64,000 nucleotides of DNA from Salinibacterium sp. NG253 (GCF_015864945.1 NZ_JADYWF010000001.1:434378-498377); one strand, 5' to 3'. Numbered from the stretch's first letter, positions 26,791-36,881 are shown. The notes: generated from the letters alone by a model not told the origin. Numbers and translations are program-made.

Positions 26791-28470
26791 TCAATAATCT
26801 ACGTCAGTCAGCGCCCTCAGTGCTTCGCGGCGCTCGGTCTGCTCGCGAGGATCCGGTACGGGCAGCGAGGCCAACAGTCGTTGAGTGTACGGATGCTGCG
26901 GATTGCCGAGCACCTCAGAGCCAACACCCTCCTCCACGAGCTGCCCCTTGTAGAGCACCGCAATGCGATCCGACAGCATGTCAACAACCGCAAGATCGTG
27001 ACTAATGAATAAGGCCGCGAAGCCGAGATCCCGTTGTAGGTCCGCGAACAGTTCAAGCACCTTCGCTTGCACCGACACGTCAAGTGCACTTGTCGGTTCG
27101 TCGGCGATCAGCAGTCGAGGTCGCAACGCGAGTGAACGCGCAAGGCTGGCGCGTTGGCGCTGTCCGCCGCTCAACTCGTGCGGAAAGCGATCCCCAAACG
27201 CTTTCGGCAACTGAACGGCCTCGAGAAGCTCATCAACACGTCCGCGCGCATCATTCGGGTCTTCGGCCTTGCCGTGCACGATCAGCGGCTCAGCAACGCA
27301 CTGAGCGATCGTGAGCAGCGGGTTGAAGCTGGAGGCAGGGTCTTGGAAGACAAATCCGATGTCGCTGCGCAGCGGCCGGAACTGACGTTCTTTGAAGCCA
27401 AGCATTTCGTGGCCGAGAACAGACAACGAACCACCGGTGATTTTGTTGAGCCCACCGATGGCACGACCGATCGTGGTTTTGCCCGAACCGCTCTCGCCGA
27501 CCAGCCCGAGGACTTCGCCGGGTGAGATTGTGAAGCTCACGCGATCGACAGCACGGAACGGCGCGCGACCGAAACGGCCAGGGAACTCAATCTCGAGGTT
27601 GTCAGCAATGACGACAGGTTCGACATCCTTTTCGCCACCAGCGGCCGCACGATCAGACACGCGTGCTGCTGCCCGCGACGCACCAGAACCGATACGAGGA
27701 ACGGCGGCAAGCAACTTCTGCGTGTAAGGGTGCTTGGCCGAATCAAACAACTGCTGAGCTGGGGCTTCTTCAACCAGCTTGCCCTGATACATCACGGCAA
27801 CACGATCGGAGAGATCGGCGACGATACCCATGTTGTGGGTGATCAGAATGATCGCGGCACCGAACTCATCACGGCACCGGCGCAGCAGATCGAGGATTTC
27901 CGCCTGAACGGTGACATCCAGAGCCGTTGTTGGCTCGTCGGCCACGATGAGTTCTGGCTCGAGCACGAGCGCCATGGCGATGACGACACGTTGCTTCTGT
28001 CCACCCGAGAACTGGTGCGGGTAGTAGTCCACGCGCGACTCTGGCTCCGGAATGCCGACCTTGCGCAAGATCTCGATCGCTTTCGTTCGCGCCTCGCGCT
28101 TGCTCACATTGCCGTGGGCGCGAAGCCCTTCTGCGATCTGCCAGCCCACCGTGAAAACGGGATTGAGCGCGGTGGATGGCTCTTGGAAGACCATCGCCAC
28201 ATCTACGCCGCGAAGCTCACGCAAACGCTTGCCGGACATGCCGATAACTTCTTTGCCGTTGAGCACAATGGCACCGCGTGACACCGCCGTCTCGGGCAAC
28301 AGCCCGAGAACAGACTTGGCCGTCACACTCTTGCCACTGCCACTTTCGCCGACGATCGCCAGGACCTCGCCAGGGGCAAGACTCAGCGACACATCATCGA
28401 CAGCTTTGACGTCTCCGCCATCGGTCGCGAACGTTACTTCGAGATTCCTGATCTCAACAATGTTGCTCAT
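26791..28470 (-). CDS. Fused two-domain peptide ABC ATPase (DppD-DppF type)
   Basis: A 559-residue protein with two complete nucleotide-binding domains that power peptide import. First domain: GESGSGKSVTAKSVLGLL, FSGGQKQRVVIAMAL, LIVADEPTTALDVTVQ and H-loop LITHNMG. Second domain: GESGSGKTTIGRAIGGL, LSGGQRQRASLARSL, LLIADEPTSALDVSVQ and FISHDLAVV. All catalytic residues are intact in both halves. Both domains end with the peptide-transporter C-terminal pattern HPYTQKLLAAVP and HPYTQRLLASLP. The start overlaps the end of the permease gene by ATGA, so translation is coupled. Confidence 0.95.
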   Translation of the reverse strand: MSNIVEIRNLEVTFATDGGDVKAVDDVSLSLAPGEVLAIVGESGSGKSVTAKSVLGLLPETAVSRGAIVLNGKEVIGMSGKRLRELRGVDVAMVFQEPSTALNPVFTVGWQIAEGLRAHGNVSKREARTKAIEILRKVGIPEPESRVDYYPHQFSGGQKQRVVIAMALVLEPELIVADEPTTALDVTVQAEILDLLRRCRDEFGAAIILITHNMGIVADLSDRVAVMYQGKLVEEAPAQQLFDSAKHPYTQKLLAAVPRIGSGASRAAARVSDRAAAGGEKDVEPVVIADNLEIEFPGRFGRAPFRAVDRVSFTISPGEVLGLVGESGSGKTTIGRAIGGLNKITGGSLSVLGHEMLGFKERQFRPLRSDIGFVFQDPASSFNPLLTIAQCVAEPLIVHGKAEDPNDARGRVDELLEAVQLPKAFGDRFPHELSGGQRQRASLARSLALRPRLLIADEPTSALDVSVQAKVLELFADLQRDLGFAALFISHDLAVVDMLSDRIAVLYKGQLVEEGVGSEVLGNPQHPYTQRLLASLPVPDPREQTERREALRALTDVDY

Positions 28471-29495
28471 GAGCGAGCCTCCAGCGGGTCAATAGAGTCA
28501 ATATCGTCGTTGAGGTCGAGCGTCGAGATGGGAGCAGTTTCGAGCGCCGGCGCCGACTGGTCGGCACGACGACGCGTGCGCAAGCGGGGGTCAGCGAGGT
28601 CATTGAGCGACTCCCCCACCAGAGTGATTCCGAGAACCACGAGAACGATCGCGAGCCCGGGGAACAGTGACGTCCACCAGATGCCGCTCGTGACATCCGA
28701 AATCGACTTGTTGAGGTCGTAACCCCACTCAGCCGCAGCGGATGGCTCAATACCGAAGCCGAGGAAGCCAAGACCCGCGAGAGTCAGGATGGCCTCAGAG
28801 CTGTTGAGCGTGAAGATCAACGGCAGAGTACGCGTCGCGTTGCGGAACACGTGGCGGAACATGATCCGCGGCGTGCTCGAGCCAATGACCTTCGCCGATT
28901 CAACGTAGGCCTCCGACTTGATTCGCACCGTTTCAGCACGGATGACACGGAAATACTGCGGGATATAGACCACGGTGATTGAAACTGCCGCCGCAAACAC
29001 TCCACCCCAGAAACTCGACTGGCCACCGCTAATCGCAATGGCCGCGACGATCGCCAGCAGGAGCGTCGGGAACGCGTACACCGCGTCGGAGATGACCACG
29101 AGAACGCGGTCGATCCAGCTGCCAAGGTAACCCGAGACCAGACCGAGAAGTACTCCGGCGAAGATCGACAGTGCAACGGCAACGACGATCACCAGCAGGG
29201 CGGTGCGCGAACCCCAAATCACTCGCGAGAGCACATCGTAGCCACCGACGGTGGTGCCCAAAATGTGTTGACCGCCCGGAGGAACCTGCGCACCAAAGGA
29301 ACCCTCTTCGTCTCGCAGCTGCGAGAAACCGTAGGGAGCAAGCAGCGGAGCAAAAAGTGCCGTCAGCAAGAAGATGCCAGTCAAAATGAGCCCGGCAACG
29401 AGCATGCCGCGCTGGAGTCCTACCGACTGGCGAACCTGGTGAACAATAGGCAGTTTGCGCCACACAGCCACAAAACGTGAGGGTGTCGTTGTCAT
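28467..29495 (-). CDS. Peptide ABC transporter permease (DppC/OppC family)
   Basis: A 342-residue permease with an N-terminal helix (LVAGLILTGIFLLTALFAPL) preceding the characteristic LAPYGFSQLRD segment and HILGTTVGGYDVLSRVIWGS. The coupling region EAYVESAKVIGSSTPRIMF is present, with VFRNATRTLPLIFTLN after it. It starts 2 bases after the stop of the DppB-type gene and overlaps the ATPase gene by 4 bases. The C-terminal 40 residues are hydrophilic, acidic and not conserved in the family. Confidence 0.93.
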   Translation of the reverse strand: MTTTPSRFVAVWRKLPIVHQVRQSVGLQRGMLVAGLILTGIFLLTALFAPLLAPYGFSQLRDEEGSFGAQVPPGGQHILGTTVGGYDVLSRVIWGSRTALLVIVVAVALSIFAGVLLGLVSGYLGSWIDRVLVVISDAVYAFPTLLLAIVAAIAISGGQSSFWGGVFAAAVSITVVYIPQYFRVIRAETVRIKSEAYVESAKVIGSSTPRIMFRHVFRNATRTLPLIFTLNSSEAILTLAGLGFLGFGIEPSAAAEWGYDLNKSISDVTSGIWWTSLFPGLAIVLVVLGITLVGESLNDLADPRLRTRRRADQSAPALETAPISTLDLNDDIDSIDPLEARS

Positions 29496-29497
29496 GA

Positions 29498-30592
29498 TTA
29501 GTACCTCACCCTCGGGTCGATAATCGCCGCAATGATGTCGACGATGAAGTTGGTCAGTGCCACGATCACCGCGAGCAGCACCACAATGCCCTGCACCGCC
29601 ACAAAGTCACGAGCACCCAAGTACTCGACGAGCTTGAAGCCGAGACCCTTCCACTCGAAGGTGGTTTCAGTCAGCACCGCGCCTCCCAACAGGAGGGCGA
29701 TCTGCAAGCCGATAACCGTGATGATCGGAATAAGCGCGGGCTTGTAGGCGTGCTTGCGCACGAGACGGTATTCGCTCACGCCACGGGAGCGCGCAGCATC
29801 CACGTAGTCCATCGACAGCGAACCAATGACGTTGGTGCGCACGAGCCGCAAGAAGATTCCGGCCGTGAGCAGCCCGAGCGCGAGGCCAGGAAGCACGGCG
29901 TGCGAGAGCACATCGCCGATTGCTGCCGGGCTGCCCAGACGGAACGCGTCAATCAGATAGATACCCGACTTGTTGTCGAGCGTCGTCAGTTGCAGCTCTG
30001 TGCGAGTGGATGCTCGGCCTGCCACCGGCAACACCTTCAGCCAGACGGCAAACACGAGCTTGAGAAGCAGCCCCGCGAAGAAAACCGGAGTCGCGTAGGC
30101 GAGGATCGCAGCAACGCGCAGCACGGCATCCGGCCACTTGTCGCGGTAGTACGCCGCGACCATGCCGAGCGGAATACCCACGACGAGAGCCACCAGCACC
30201 GCGTAGAACGCGAGCTCAAGGGTGGCGCTGCCGTAAGTGACCAGCAATTCAGAAACGGGACGACCATCAGTGATGGCGGTGCCGAAGTTGCCGGTGAAGA
30301 CCTGACCGAGGTACTCAAAATACTGCACCACGAGCGGGCGATCGTAGCCTGCAGCGCTAATGCGTTCCGCAAGCTGGGCTGCCGTGAGCCGGTCGCCCAG
30401 AGCAGCCGTGATGGGGTCACCGATCGAGCGCATCAACAAGAACACCATCGTCACGAGGATGAACACGGTCGGGAAAATCAGAAGAAAACGGACTATAAGA
30501 AAACGAGCGAGAGGATTTGTGATCCCCCGAAAACGCCGGGTGGGCGGTTCTGACTGTGCCGGATTGATCACGGCGGGAGCGGACTGCGACAT
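29498..30592 (-). CDS. Peptide ABC transporter permease (DppB/OppB family)
   Basis: A 364-residue inner-membrane permease. Features: first helix with FLIVRFLLIFPTVFILVTM, the family SIGDPITAALGDRLT region, RPVSELLVTYGSATLELAFY, the coupling loop DYVDAARSRGVSEYRLVRKH and C-terminal GLGFKLVEYLGARDFVAVQG. A cytoplasmic N-terminal extension of about 30 residues contains AQSEPPTRRFRG. It follows the binding-protein gene after a 108-base spacer with two hairpins, and is 2 bases from the second permease gene. Confidence 0.93.
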   Translation of the reverse strand: MSQSAPAVINPAQSEPPTRRFRGITNPLARFLIVRFLLIFPTVFILVTMVFLLMRSIGDPITAALGDRLTAAQLAERISAAGYDRPLVVQYFEYLGQVFTGNFGTAITDGRPVSELLVTYGSATLELAFYAVLVALVVGIPLGMVAAYYRDKWPDAVLRVAAILAYATPVFFAGLLLKLVFAVWLKVLPVAGRASTRTELQLTTLDNKSGIYLIDAFRLGSPAAIGDVLSHAVLPGLALGLLTAGIFLRLVRTNVIGSLSMDYVDAARSRGVSEYRLVRKHAYKPALIPIITVIGLQIALLLGGAVLTETTFEWKGLGFKLVEYLGARDFVAVQGIVVLLAVIVALTNFIVDIIAAIIDPRVRY

Positions 30593-30626
30593 ACCTACCT
30601 ATCGTGCAGAGAACGAAGACGAGGAG

Positions 30627-30693
30627 GTGACCCACATCGTGTGTGGGCCACCCCCTTGAGTCATTTCGCTAGGCCAAGGCCTAACTAGAGCGA
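30627..30693 (-). promoter_or_regulatory. Two intercistronic hairpins between binding-protein and permease genes
   Basis: The spacer holds one hairpin at 30666-30693 (outer pairing TCGCT/AGCGA, inner AGGCC-AA-GGCCT) just after the binding-protein stop, and another at 30627-30651 (GTG and CCCACA pairing with TGTGGG and CAC). Neither has a T tract. Such structures behind the first gene of binding-protein operons usually protect the upstream message or lower expression of the permease genes. Confidence 0.55.
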
Positions 30694-30700
30694 ATTGCTC

Positions 30701-32323
30701 CTACTTGGCCAAGCTGCCGTAGCGGAACTTGAACGAACCGTCGAGAGTAGCTCCGGTAACGTCCTTGCCCGTAACGGCGATCTGTGCTCCCTGAAGGAAC
30801 GGCACGGTCGACAGCTGAGCTGCAACCTTCGCCTGAATGTCCTCGATCATTCCCTCACGCGTAGCAGGGTCGAGTTCGGTTGCCTGAGCCACGATCAGAT
30901 CGTTAACTTCGGCATCCGCATAGTGGTTTCCGAGGAAGTTACCATCACCGAAGAACGGGGTGAGGTAGTTGTCAGCGTCGGAGTAGTCCGGGAACCAACC
31001 CAGCTGGTAAGCCGGGTAAGCATCGGCCGTACGCTCGCTCGCGTAGGTAACCCACTCGGTCGACTGCAGGTTGACTTCGAAGATTCCGTCAGCCTCAAGC
31101 TGGCTCTTGACCAACGCGTACTCGTCACCCGAAGACTCACCGTAGTGGTCTGGGTTGTACTGGAGGTTGAGAGCTACCGGAGTCTCGACACCGGCATCCG
31201 CGAGACGCTTTTGCGCTGCTTCAACGCTCGGGCCGCCGTCGCCGTCGCCGTAGAGGTCCTTGAGAACCTCGGTAGCGCCGGTCAGTCCGTCGGGGACGTA
31301 GGAGTACAGCGGCAGGTAGGTGCCCTTGTAGACCTGGTCAGAGATTTCCTGGCGGTCGATGAGGTCAGCGACAGCACCACGAACAGCGAGCGACTTCTCG
31401 GCGTCAGCCTCGGGAGTCTTCGCGCCGTAGGGCTGCGTGTCGAAGTTGAACACGATGTAGCGGATTTCTCCACCGGGGCCAACGATCACATTGACGTTGT
31501 CGTTGGTCTCGAGGTCAGCGACGTCGGTTGCAGACAGGCTGCGGTGCGCGACATCAATGTTGCCCTCTTGAACATCGAGCTTCAAGTTCGAGGCATCGGT
31601 GTAGTACTTCAGCGTGATGCTGTCAGTAGCGGCAGCGCCAAGAACACCCTGGTAGTCAGGGTTGGCCGTGAACGACACGATGTTGTTGAAGTCGTAGCTG
31701 TCGATGACGTACTGGCCAGCGAAAGCCATGCCGTCAACGATCTCTTCATCGGGGGTAACCGAGTCAGCAGAGAATACTTCTTCGTCAACAATCGGGGCAG
31801 CCGGGCTCGACAGAATCTGAGCGAACGTCTGGTCGTTGCCGTTCTTCAAGTGGAAGACAACGGTAGTGTCATCGACGGCTTCAACGCTGTCGATGTTTCC
31901 GAGAAGAACGGATGGGCCGTTCTCGTCGTTGATCGCAACCTGACGGTCAAAGCTGAACTTCACGTCTGACGACGTAAGGTCGTTGCCGTTGGCGAACGTG
32001 AGGCCCGATTTGAGTACAACGGTATATTCATCGTCGCTCGTGTACTCCGCGGACTCGGCAATGTCAGGTTCAACATCAGAGGTGCCGAGCGGCGAGTTGA
32101 GCAGGAACGGGAACACCTGGTTCATCAGGGCAAACGAACCGTTGTCGTACGAACCGGCCGGGTCGAGGAACGTGACTTTGTCAGTCGTGCCCACGATAAG
32201 CGACTCGGAACCGCCAGAGCTGGAGTCATCTCCAGCTTGGCAACCAGTCAAAGCGAGCGCGAACGCTGCTGTGCCGGCAACTACAGCAAGGACTCGCTTG
32301 CTGCTCTTGGATGCGGATGTCAT
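30701..32323 (-). CDS. Peptide ABC transporter substrate-binding lipoprotein (SBP family 5)
   Basis: A 540-residue extracytoplasmic binding protein that feeds the permease and ATPase genes behind it. The N-terminus has a basic start (SASKSSKR), hydrophobic core and lipobox LALTGC with Cys28. The mature part shows the SBP5 features KVTFLDPAGSYDNGSFALMN, VKFSFDRQVAINDENGPSV, RGAVADLIDRQEI and WFPDYSDADNYLTPFFG. The AGGAAGAGG tract upstream of ATG 32323 supports the start. It is only distantly like the binding protein at the left edge, so the two systems are not a recent duplication. Ligand unknown. Confidence 0.93.
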   Translation of the reverse strand: MTSASKSSKRVLAVVAGTAAFALALTGCQAGDDSSSGGSESLIVGTTDKVTFLDPAGSYDNGSFALMNQVFPFLLNSPLGTSDVEPDIAESAEYTSDDEYTVVLKSGLTFANGNDLTSSDVKFSFDRQVAINDENGPSVLLGNIDSVEAVDDTTVVFHLKNGNDQTFAQILSSPAAPIVDEEVFSADSVTPDEEIVDGMAFAGQYVIDSYDFNNIVSFTANPDYQGVLGAAATDSITLKYYTDASNLKLDVQEGNIDVAHRSLSATDVADLETNDNVNVIVGPGGEIRYIVFNFDTQPYGAKTPEADAEKSLAVRGAVADLIDRQEISDQVYKGTYLPLYSYVPDGLTGATEVLKDLYGDGDGGPSVEAAQKRLADAGVETPVALNLQYNPDHYGESSGDEYALVKSQLEADGIFEVNLQSTEWVTYASERTADAYPAYQLGWFPDYSDADNYLTPFFGDGNFLGNHYADAEVNDLIVAQATELDPATREGMIEDIQAKVAAQLSTVPFLQGAQIAVTGKDVTGATLDGSFKFRYGSLAK

Positions 32324-32483
32324 ATCCGTCTACCTCTTCCTGTTGCGTGCAGAAAATGCGACGGCGCGTTTGTAGGCGCCGCGCATCGTAGTTCCTCAGT
32401 AGTAACACACGAGGAACCTTCGAGACTAGCGAGTCCACCCCCGAAGGAGGGATATTTACACGAACGCAACCAAAGAGCAGCAG

Positions 32484-34391
32484 TTAGGCGTCATCGCGGA
32501 GCGCACGACGCTCCGCTTCGATCCGCATGAGGTCGCGCTGAGTCTGCACATAACGCTCGGGATCACTCTCGCGATCCATGCGCTGGAGCACCCCGAGAAG
32601 TTCACGCTTTTGCCTCAAGAAATCACGCTCAATCAGGTCGGTCGTCACCTGAACGCAATACACCGGGATTCGTTCTTCGCGCTCCGGAATCGGCGCAACA
32701 CTCAGTTGCTTCACGAAGGTAGAGAACGACGACGGCACTTCATCGGCAATCGCCGATGCCCAGCCTGGCTCAAGTGCTCGGTCGGCGAGAGAAGCGATCG
32801 CATCGCGAACCACAGCAAGCGAAGGCTCAGCAATAGAAATCTGGGTCAGCTTGCCGATCAGCTCGGGGCCCACGACATCCGGATGCTGCAACACCGCCAT
32901 AAGGGCGTCGCGCTCGAGACGTGTGATGGCATCAACGCGCAGGTTCATGATCGACGGCCCCGGTTGCGCTGGAGCCTCCCCGAAGCCCTCCGGCGGCGCC
33001 TGTGACGACGATGCGGACTGTGACTGCTGCGGTGCTTTCGAGGGCCCAGACGGGGCAACGTGACGCTTCGCTTCGGTGACAGCAGCCTGAACCTCAGTGG
33101 GCTCCATGCCAAGCCAGCCCGCAACACTGCGGACGTACCCAATACCGAGCGCCGAGTCACGAATACCGGCAACCACGGGAGCCGCAGCGCGCAAGGCAGC
33201 AACACGACCCTCAACTGTTTCGAGATCGTGCACCGCCAGCTCACGACGAATCTTGAACTCGAACATCGGCTTGCGCGTGGTGACGAGACGACGCACGGCT
33301 CCGTCACCCTTCTTGAGCCGCAAATCGCACGGGTCTAGACCGTCAGAGGCCACCGCAACGAAGGTCTGCGCGGCAAAACGGTGCTCCTCGGCGAACGCAC
33401 GGTTCGCAGCCTTCTGGCCCGCCTCATCCGGGTCGAAGGTGAAAATCACTTCGCCCGTGGCGGTGGTGTCTGCGTTGTCATAGTCGCCGATCATCCGACG
33501 AACAATCTTGATGTGGTCGACGCCAAACGCGGTTCCACAGGTAGCGACAGCGGTCGTGACGCCAGCGAGGTGGCAGGCCATGACATCCGTGTAGCCCTCG
33601 ACCACCACGATCTGCTTGCCACGCGAAATGTCTTTCTTGGCCAGATCGAGCCCGTAGAGCACTTGGCTCTTGTGATAAACCGGCGTCTCGGGAGTGTTCA
33701 GGTACTTAGGACCTTTGTCGTCGTCCAGTAGACGGCGGGCACCGAAACCCAGGGTCTGACCCGTGACATCGCGGATGGGCCACACCAGTCGGCCGCGGAA
33801 ACGATCGTAATAATCGCCTCGCTCCCCCTTGCCGATGAGGCCGGCAACAACCAACTCTTCTGACGAAAAGCCGAGGGTGTTGAGGTGCTTCATGAGCACG
33901 CCACCGCGCGGCGCAAAACCAATGCCAAAACGCTCAGCAGCAGACTGATCGAAACCGCGCTCACCAAGAAAACTGCGGCCGGGAGCTGCTTCTGGCGTCG
34001 CCAGTTGAGCAACGAAGAAGTCGGATGCCGCCTGATTAGCAGCCAAAATGCGGGCGCGATTGCCGTGATCGGTTGCCGCGCCGCCATCCTCATAGTGAAG
34101 CTCGTAGCCGAGGCGGCCTGCCAAACGCTCGACGGCCTCGGAGAACGAGACGTGGTCCATGCGCTGCAGGAAGGTGTAGACGTCGCCGCCCTCACCGCAT
34201 CCGAAGCAGTGATAAAAGCCAACTTGGGGCCGCACGTGGAAGCTGGGGCTACGCTCCTCGTGGAAGGGGCAGAGGCCCTTCATCGAGCCAGAACCAGCGC
34301 TCTTGAGAGTGACGTAGTCGCCCACAATGTCGGCGAGGTTCGTGCGCGAACGCACCTCGTCGATATCACTTCGTTTGATCAGGCCAGCCAC
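32484..34391 (-). CDS. dnaG: DNA primase
   Basis: Synthesises RNA primers for DNA replication at the fork. 635 residues from GTG 34391; the open frame runs further upstream, but family proteins begin at AGLIKRSDIDEVRSRTNLAD. The CHC2-type zinc finger is in CPFHEERSPSFHVRP and YHCFGCGEGGDVY. The Toprim core has IVVVEGYTDVMACHLAG and the EVIFTFDPDEAGQKAA Asp pair. A C-terminal helicase-interaction domain follows a Ser/Gln/Pro-rich linker near residues 445-475. It overlaps nothing but lies directly after dgt (34424), in a dusB-dgt-dnaG series on the minus strand, a common actinobacterial order. Confidence 0.96.
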   Translation of the reverse strand: MAGLIKRSDIDEVRSRTNLADIVGDYVTLKSAGSGSMKGLCPFHEERSPSFHVRPQVGFYHCFGCGEGGDVYTFLQRMDHVSFSEAVERLAGRLGYELHYEDGGAATDHGNRARILAANQAASDFFVAQLATPEAAPGRSFLGERGFDQSAAERFGIGFAPRGGVLMKHLNTLGFSSEELVVAGLIGKGERGDYYDRFRGRLVWPIRDVTGQTLGFGARRLLDDDKGPKYLNTPETPVYHKSQVLYGLDLAKKDISRGKQIVVVEGYTDVMACHLAGVTTAVATCGTAFGVDHIKIVRRMIGDYDNADTTATGEVIFTFDPDEAGQKAANRAFAEEHRFAAQTFVAVASDGLDPCDLRLKKGDGAVRRLVTTRKPMFEFKIRRELAVHDLETVEGRVAALRAAAPVVAGIRDSALGIGYVRSVAGWLGMEPTEVQAAVTEAKRHVAPSGPSKAPQQSQSASSSQAPPEGFGEAPAQPGPSIMNLRVDAITRLERDALMAVLQHPDVVGPELIGKLTQISIAEPSLAVVRDAIASLADRALEPGWASAIADEVPSSFSTFVKQLSVAPIPEREERIPVYCVQVTTDLIERDFLRQKRELLGVLQRMDRESDPERYVQTQRDLMRIEAERRALRDDA

Positions 34392-34423
34392 AACCGCAAT
34401 TCTAGGCTCACCGCGGTGGGACT

Positions 34424-35668
34424 CTAGCCAACCAGACGTGTATGCCACGCAATCGCGGACTGATCGGTGAGGCTAGCCACCTGATCTACTACTGCCCGCT
34501 TGCGCTGGTGATCGTTCTCAGCGGAATTCCAATCCGCTGTGAACCCGGAATCGAGGTTCACCGGAGCCGTCCACAGCAACACATCGGCAAGCTCAGTGAG
34601 CACATCACGCTGCTGCTGATAGATCGGGCGCCGAGCGTTTGTCGACATCACGAATGCAGCAACGATGCCCTTAAGCACGGCGATCTCCGCTTGGATCTCA
34701 GCCGGGATCACGAGGCTGCCGCCGAAGCGAGCGAGCGCATCGGTGGGGTGAGCTTCGCGTGTGGCCTGAACGGCGGCACCGGCGAAGCGGCCAATGAGCT
34801 GACTCGTGAGGTTCTTGAGGCGACCGTGGGCGGCACGACTGCCATCCCACTGATCGAGCCACGGGTCGAGAAGATCGAGACGGTCGAAGGCCGCAATGAG
34901 TTCGTCGTGAGTGAACTCGCCGCCGATCCACTCAAACATCGACTTCACGAGATCGTCGTGGTTGACGCGGGCACCGAGCGCGGTGACATCAATAAAGTCA
35001 CCAACGATGGCGTCTTCGAAGTCGTGCACCGAGTAGGCGATGTCGTCAGAGAGATCCATCACTTGCGCTTCAATGCAACGCTGGCGGTCGGGAGCACCGG
35101 CACGCAGCCACTCGAACGCGGCAGTGTCGTCGTCGAAAAAACCATACTTGCTGCGACCGCTCGGGTCGGGAATTCCCTGTGCGCTCGGCCACGGGTACTT
35201 CGTGCTCGCGTCCAAGCTGGCCCGTGTGAGGTTGAGACCGTAGCTCTTGCCATCGGGACCAAACACCTTGGGCTCGATGCGCGTTAGCAGACGAAGCGTT
35301 TGCGCGTTGCCCTCGAAGCCGCCAATGTCAGCCGCCCACTCATTGAGCGCACGCTCGCCATTGTGGCCAAAGGGCGGATGCCCGAGGTCGTGCGAGAGAC
35401 ACGCTGTGTCGACAACATCAGGGTCAAGGCCGAGGCTGTCGGCAAGCTCGCGGCCCACTTGAGCGACCTCAAGCGAGTGGGTGAGACGGTTGCGGGCAAA
35501 ATCGGTGCCCATCGTGGGGCTCAAGACCTGAGTCTTGGCGGCTAGACGGCGCAGCGCGCTCGAATGAAGCACTCGTGCACGGTCGCGCGCAAAATCGCTG
35601 CGACGACTCGAATGCTGCTCGGGAAACCAACGCTCGGCGTCAGCCTCGGTATAGCCATTAGCCGCCAC
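34424..35668 (-). CDS. dgt: Deoxyguanosinetriphosphate triphosphohydrolase-like protein
   Basis: HD-domain dNTP triphosphohydrolase that hydrolyses dNTPs to nucleosides and triphosphate, affecting nucleotide pools. 414 residues. N-terminal RDRARVLHSSALRRLAAKTQV, then metal ligands in NRLTHSLEVAQ (His64) and LSHDLGHPPFGHNGE (His93, Asp94), and the later DLSDDIAYSVHDFED with the fourth ligand Asp. GTG 35668 overlaps the end of dusB by 11 bases. Co-transcribed with dnaG. Confidence 0.94.
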   Translation of the reverse strand: MAANGYTEADAERWFPEQHSSRRSDFARDRARVLHSSALRRLAAKTQVLSPTMGTDFARNRLTHSLEVAQVGRELADSLGLDPDVVDTACLSHDLGHPPFGHNGERALNEWAADIGGFEGNAQTLRLLTRIEPKVFGPDGKSYGLNLTRASLDASTKYPWPSAQGIPDPSGRSKYGFFDDDTAAFEWLRAGAPDRQRCIEAQVMDLSDDIAYSVHDFEDAIVGDFIDVTALGARVNHDDLVKSMFEWIGGEFTHDELIAAFDRLDLLDPWLDQWDGSRAAHGRLKNLTSQLIGRFAGAAVQATREAHPTDALARFGGSLVIPAEIQAEIAVLKGIVAAFVMSTNARRPIYQQQRDVLTELADVLLWTAPVNLDSGFTADWNSAENDHQRKRAVVDQVASLTDQSAIAWHTRLVG

Positions 35669-36824
35669 TGGTGCTCAATTCTGCTTGGTTGAGTTCACTA
35701 CGGTGAGTCTCCTGCAGTTCGCGGCTATCGAGCCACCCCTGCGGAAGTGATGGCTTCTTCGGGGTTCCTGCGCGACCACGTTGGCCTTCAGCGTCGGCAC
35801 CCGGGTACTGCTGGCTCCAGTCGAGCTGAGCCAACAGTTCGTCAAGCTGAGCCAGGTCGTGCACGGTCGCCATTGCTGCGCGCAACTCCCCGCCGACCGC
35901 ATAGCCCTTGAAATACCAGGCAACATGCTTGCGGATGTCGCGGCACGCACGATCTTCATCGCCGAAGAATTCCACCAGCAGTTCGGCATGACGCTTAAAC
36001 GCAATGGCGACTTCGCCGAGTGTTGGCTCCGCCTTGAGGGACTCTCCTCGGAAGGCGGCAGCGAGGTCACCGAACAACCACGGGCGGCCGAGGCAACCGC
36101 GACCGACAACGACTCCGTCGCATCCGGTCTCGTCGACCATGCGCAGCGCATCGGCGGCACTCCAAATGTCACCGTTACCGAGAATCGGGGTATCGGTGAT
36201 GGTGTTCTTGAGCTTTTCGATGGCCGACCAGTCGGCGTGCCCCGAATAGAACTCTGCGGCAGTGCGCGCGTGCAATGCGATGCTGGCAACCCCGGCGCCA
36301 GCGCCAACGCGAGCAGCCTCAAGGTAGGTCAAGTGGTCAGAGTCGATGCCCTTGCGCATCTTGATTGTCAGCGGAACATCGCCGGCAGCCTTCACCGCGC
36401 CCTCGACGATGTCGCGGAACAAATCGATCTTCCACGGAAGCGCCGCTCCCCCACCCTTGCGAGTGACTTTGGGAACGGGGCATCCGAAGTTCAAGTCAAT
36501 GTGGTCGGCACGGTCTTCGGCCACCAACATCGTGACCGCTTCAGACACCGTCTTAGGGTCAACCCCATAGAGCTGGATGCTGCGGGTCGTCTCTGACTCG
36601 TGGTGCGTGATGAGACGCATGCTTTCCGGCGTGCGCTCGACGAGGGCGCGGCTGGTGATCATTTCGCTGACGTACAGCCCAGCGCCGTATTCGCGGCAGA
36701 GCCGGCGAAAAGCGGTATTGGTGATGCCGGCCATGGGCGCCAAAACAACAGGAACATCAAGGTCGAGGTTCCCGATGGAGAGCTGTGGCGCGACACGCGG
36801 GTCGGCAGGGGCAAGAATAGTCAC
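35658..36824 (-). CDS. dusB: tRNA-dihydrouridine synthase
   Basis: FMN enzyme that reduces uridines in tRNA D-loops. 388 residues from GTG 36824; an open frame to 36977 was rejected because the TIM barrel starts right after LSIGNLDLDVPVVLAPMAG. Family features: NTAFRRLCREYGAGLYVSEM, the catalytic Cys115 in HIDLNFGCPVPKVTRKGGG, and GNGDIWSAADALRMV with DGVVVGRGCLGRPW for FMN phosphate binding. It overlaps dgt by 11 bases and is divergent from a YbaK-type gene. Whether it is DusB in substrate terms is inferred from family usage. Confidence 0.93.
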   Translation of the reverse strand: MTILAPADPRVAPQLSIGNLDLDVPVVLAPMAGITNTAFRRLCREYGAGLYVSEMITSRALVERTPESMRLITHHESETTRSIQLYGVDPKTVSEAVTMLVAEDRADHIDLNFGCPVPKVTRKGGGAALPWKIDLFRDIVEGAVKAAGDVPLTIKMRKGIDSDHLTYLEAARVGAGAGVASIALHARTAAEFYSGHADWSAIEKLKNTITDTPILGNGDIWSAADALRMVDETGCDGVVVGRGCLGRPWLFGDLAAAFRGESLKAEPTLGEVAIAFKRHAELLVEFFGDEDRACRDIRKHVAWYFKGYAVGGELRAAMATVHDLAQLDELLAQLDWSQQYPGADAEGQRGRAGTPKKPSLPQGWLDSRELQETHRSELNQAELSTSGG

Positions 36825-36881
36825 GTAGCAATTGTCCCACGGCGCGCCTGAACCGGCGCCGCACATACCGGGAGGCCCCAA

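Noticed and set aside
30695-31969. A 424-codon plus-strand open frame
   Set aside because: Antisense to the substrate-binding lipoprotein; low-complexity Val/Asp/Glu translation typical of a shadow frame.
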